NCBI GenBank assembly: GCA_017483765.1
Contig: JAFUVE010000087.1
Span: 39,209-103,208, forward strand
Direction of reading: 5' to 3'
DNA: 64,000 nt
From: Bacteroidaceae bacterium
Lineage (GTDB): Bacteria; Bacteroidota; Bacteroidia; Bacteroidales; Bacteroidaceae
The notes under the pieces are model-generated. The model saw only the letters and a list, made by a program, of their open reading frames with translations, had not been told where the DNA came from and did not search any database. The position numbers and the translations under genes are program-made. This document shows, one piece after another, positions 63,894 through 64,000 of the stretch; the first letter of the stretch is position 1; each line of letters begins with the position of its first letter.

Positions 63894-64000
63894 TCAGAGA
63901 TTAGCGCATATAGCACTTTCGTTCTGTAGCCGCAGGATTTTAGCCTGTAACCGCTCGATGGAGCGATCCAGTACTTGCTTCCTGTGTTTGCTGTATATCG
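63894..64000 (-). CDS. Possible 3' end of a gene entering from the right
   Basis: One minus frame stays open to the window edge: KHRKQVLDRSIERLQAKILR then LQNESAICANL and stop. The heptad-like Leu spacing suggests a coiled coil at the C-terminus. Too short to identify; the other two frames stop earlier or give unlikely composition. Confidence 0.3.
   Translation of the reverse strand, partial: IYSKHRKQVLDRSIERLQAKILRLQNESAICANL

Overview
The window is a chromosomal segment of a Bacteroidota bacterium, most likely Prevotella or a close relative (Segatella/Xylanibacter). The evidence is the promoter type (TTTG, 19-20 bases, TAnnTTTG, seen at seven or eight sites), absent Shine-Dalgarno sequences, a type III glutamine synthetase, BspA-like leucine-rich proteins, and seven exported proteins ending in a paired dockerin-like calcium-binding tail built on a VDISDIVAVIN core. 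Housekeeping genes are intact; the first 25 kb and the last 6 kb are accessory and rich in repeats.

Layout. 1-3.3 kb: two exported caspase-fold proteins on the minus strand, a TPR-CHAT protein cut by the window edge and a metacaspase-like C14 peptidase. 3.7-6.8 kb: a large exported dockerin-tailed protein. 7-11.3 kb: a WG-repeat-like lipoprotein, a PIN toxin with its antitoxin, a DUF4143-type ATPase, and two copies of a ~170 bp terminal-inverted-repeat element. 11.5-19.3 kb: a four-gene minus-strand cassette: SIR2-TIR protein, nSTAND1 NTPase with leucine-rich repeats and membrane segments, a two-TM RCK-like protein ending in a RyR domain, and a second RyR protein. It has the composition of an NAD/nucleotide-signalling antiphage system, but the nSTAND1 gene carries one in-frame TAG between Walker A and Walker B. 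19.5-23.8 kb: an Ig-like dockerin-tailed protein and three small exported proteins of unknown role. 23.9-24.5 kb: a ~530 nt apparently non-coding transcription unit with its own promoter and terminator. 24.7-25.5 kb: a mosaic of ~165 bp repeats.

25.6-42.7 kb is a plant cell-wall degradation region without SusC/SusD: GH51 arabinofuranosidase, GH128-like glycosidase, exported flavin-reductase-like protein, GH43, DUF1593 protein, a feruloyl-esterase-like enzyme and a PL11 rhamnogalacturonan lyase; three of these carry the dockerin tail. Together they would cut arabinan or arabinoxylan side chains, ester cross-links and the pectin backbone. 43-57.7 kb is core metabolism: luxS, a mannose-1-phosphate guanylyltransferase, deoD, mazG, a dockerin-tailed paralogue of the 3.7 kb protein, rarA, glnN, xpt and pnp, followed by tRNA-Asp. 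58.4-64 kb holds a frameshifted gene beside the tRNA, a membrane protein with a winged-helix regulator, a helix-turn-helix gene remnant, and a BspA/DUF285 dockerin-tailed protein.

Non-coding structure includes clear hairpin terminators, a terminator-like hairpin inside the pnp leader, four gene-boundary loci of exactly 9 bp-period repeats with unrelated units, and a repeat core whose hairpin stems differ by compensatory base changes. All calls come from reading sequence and motifs; no database search was run.
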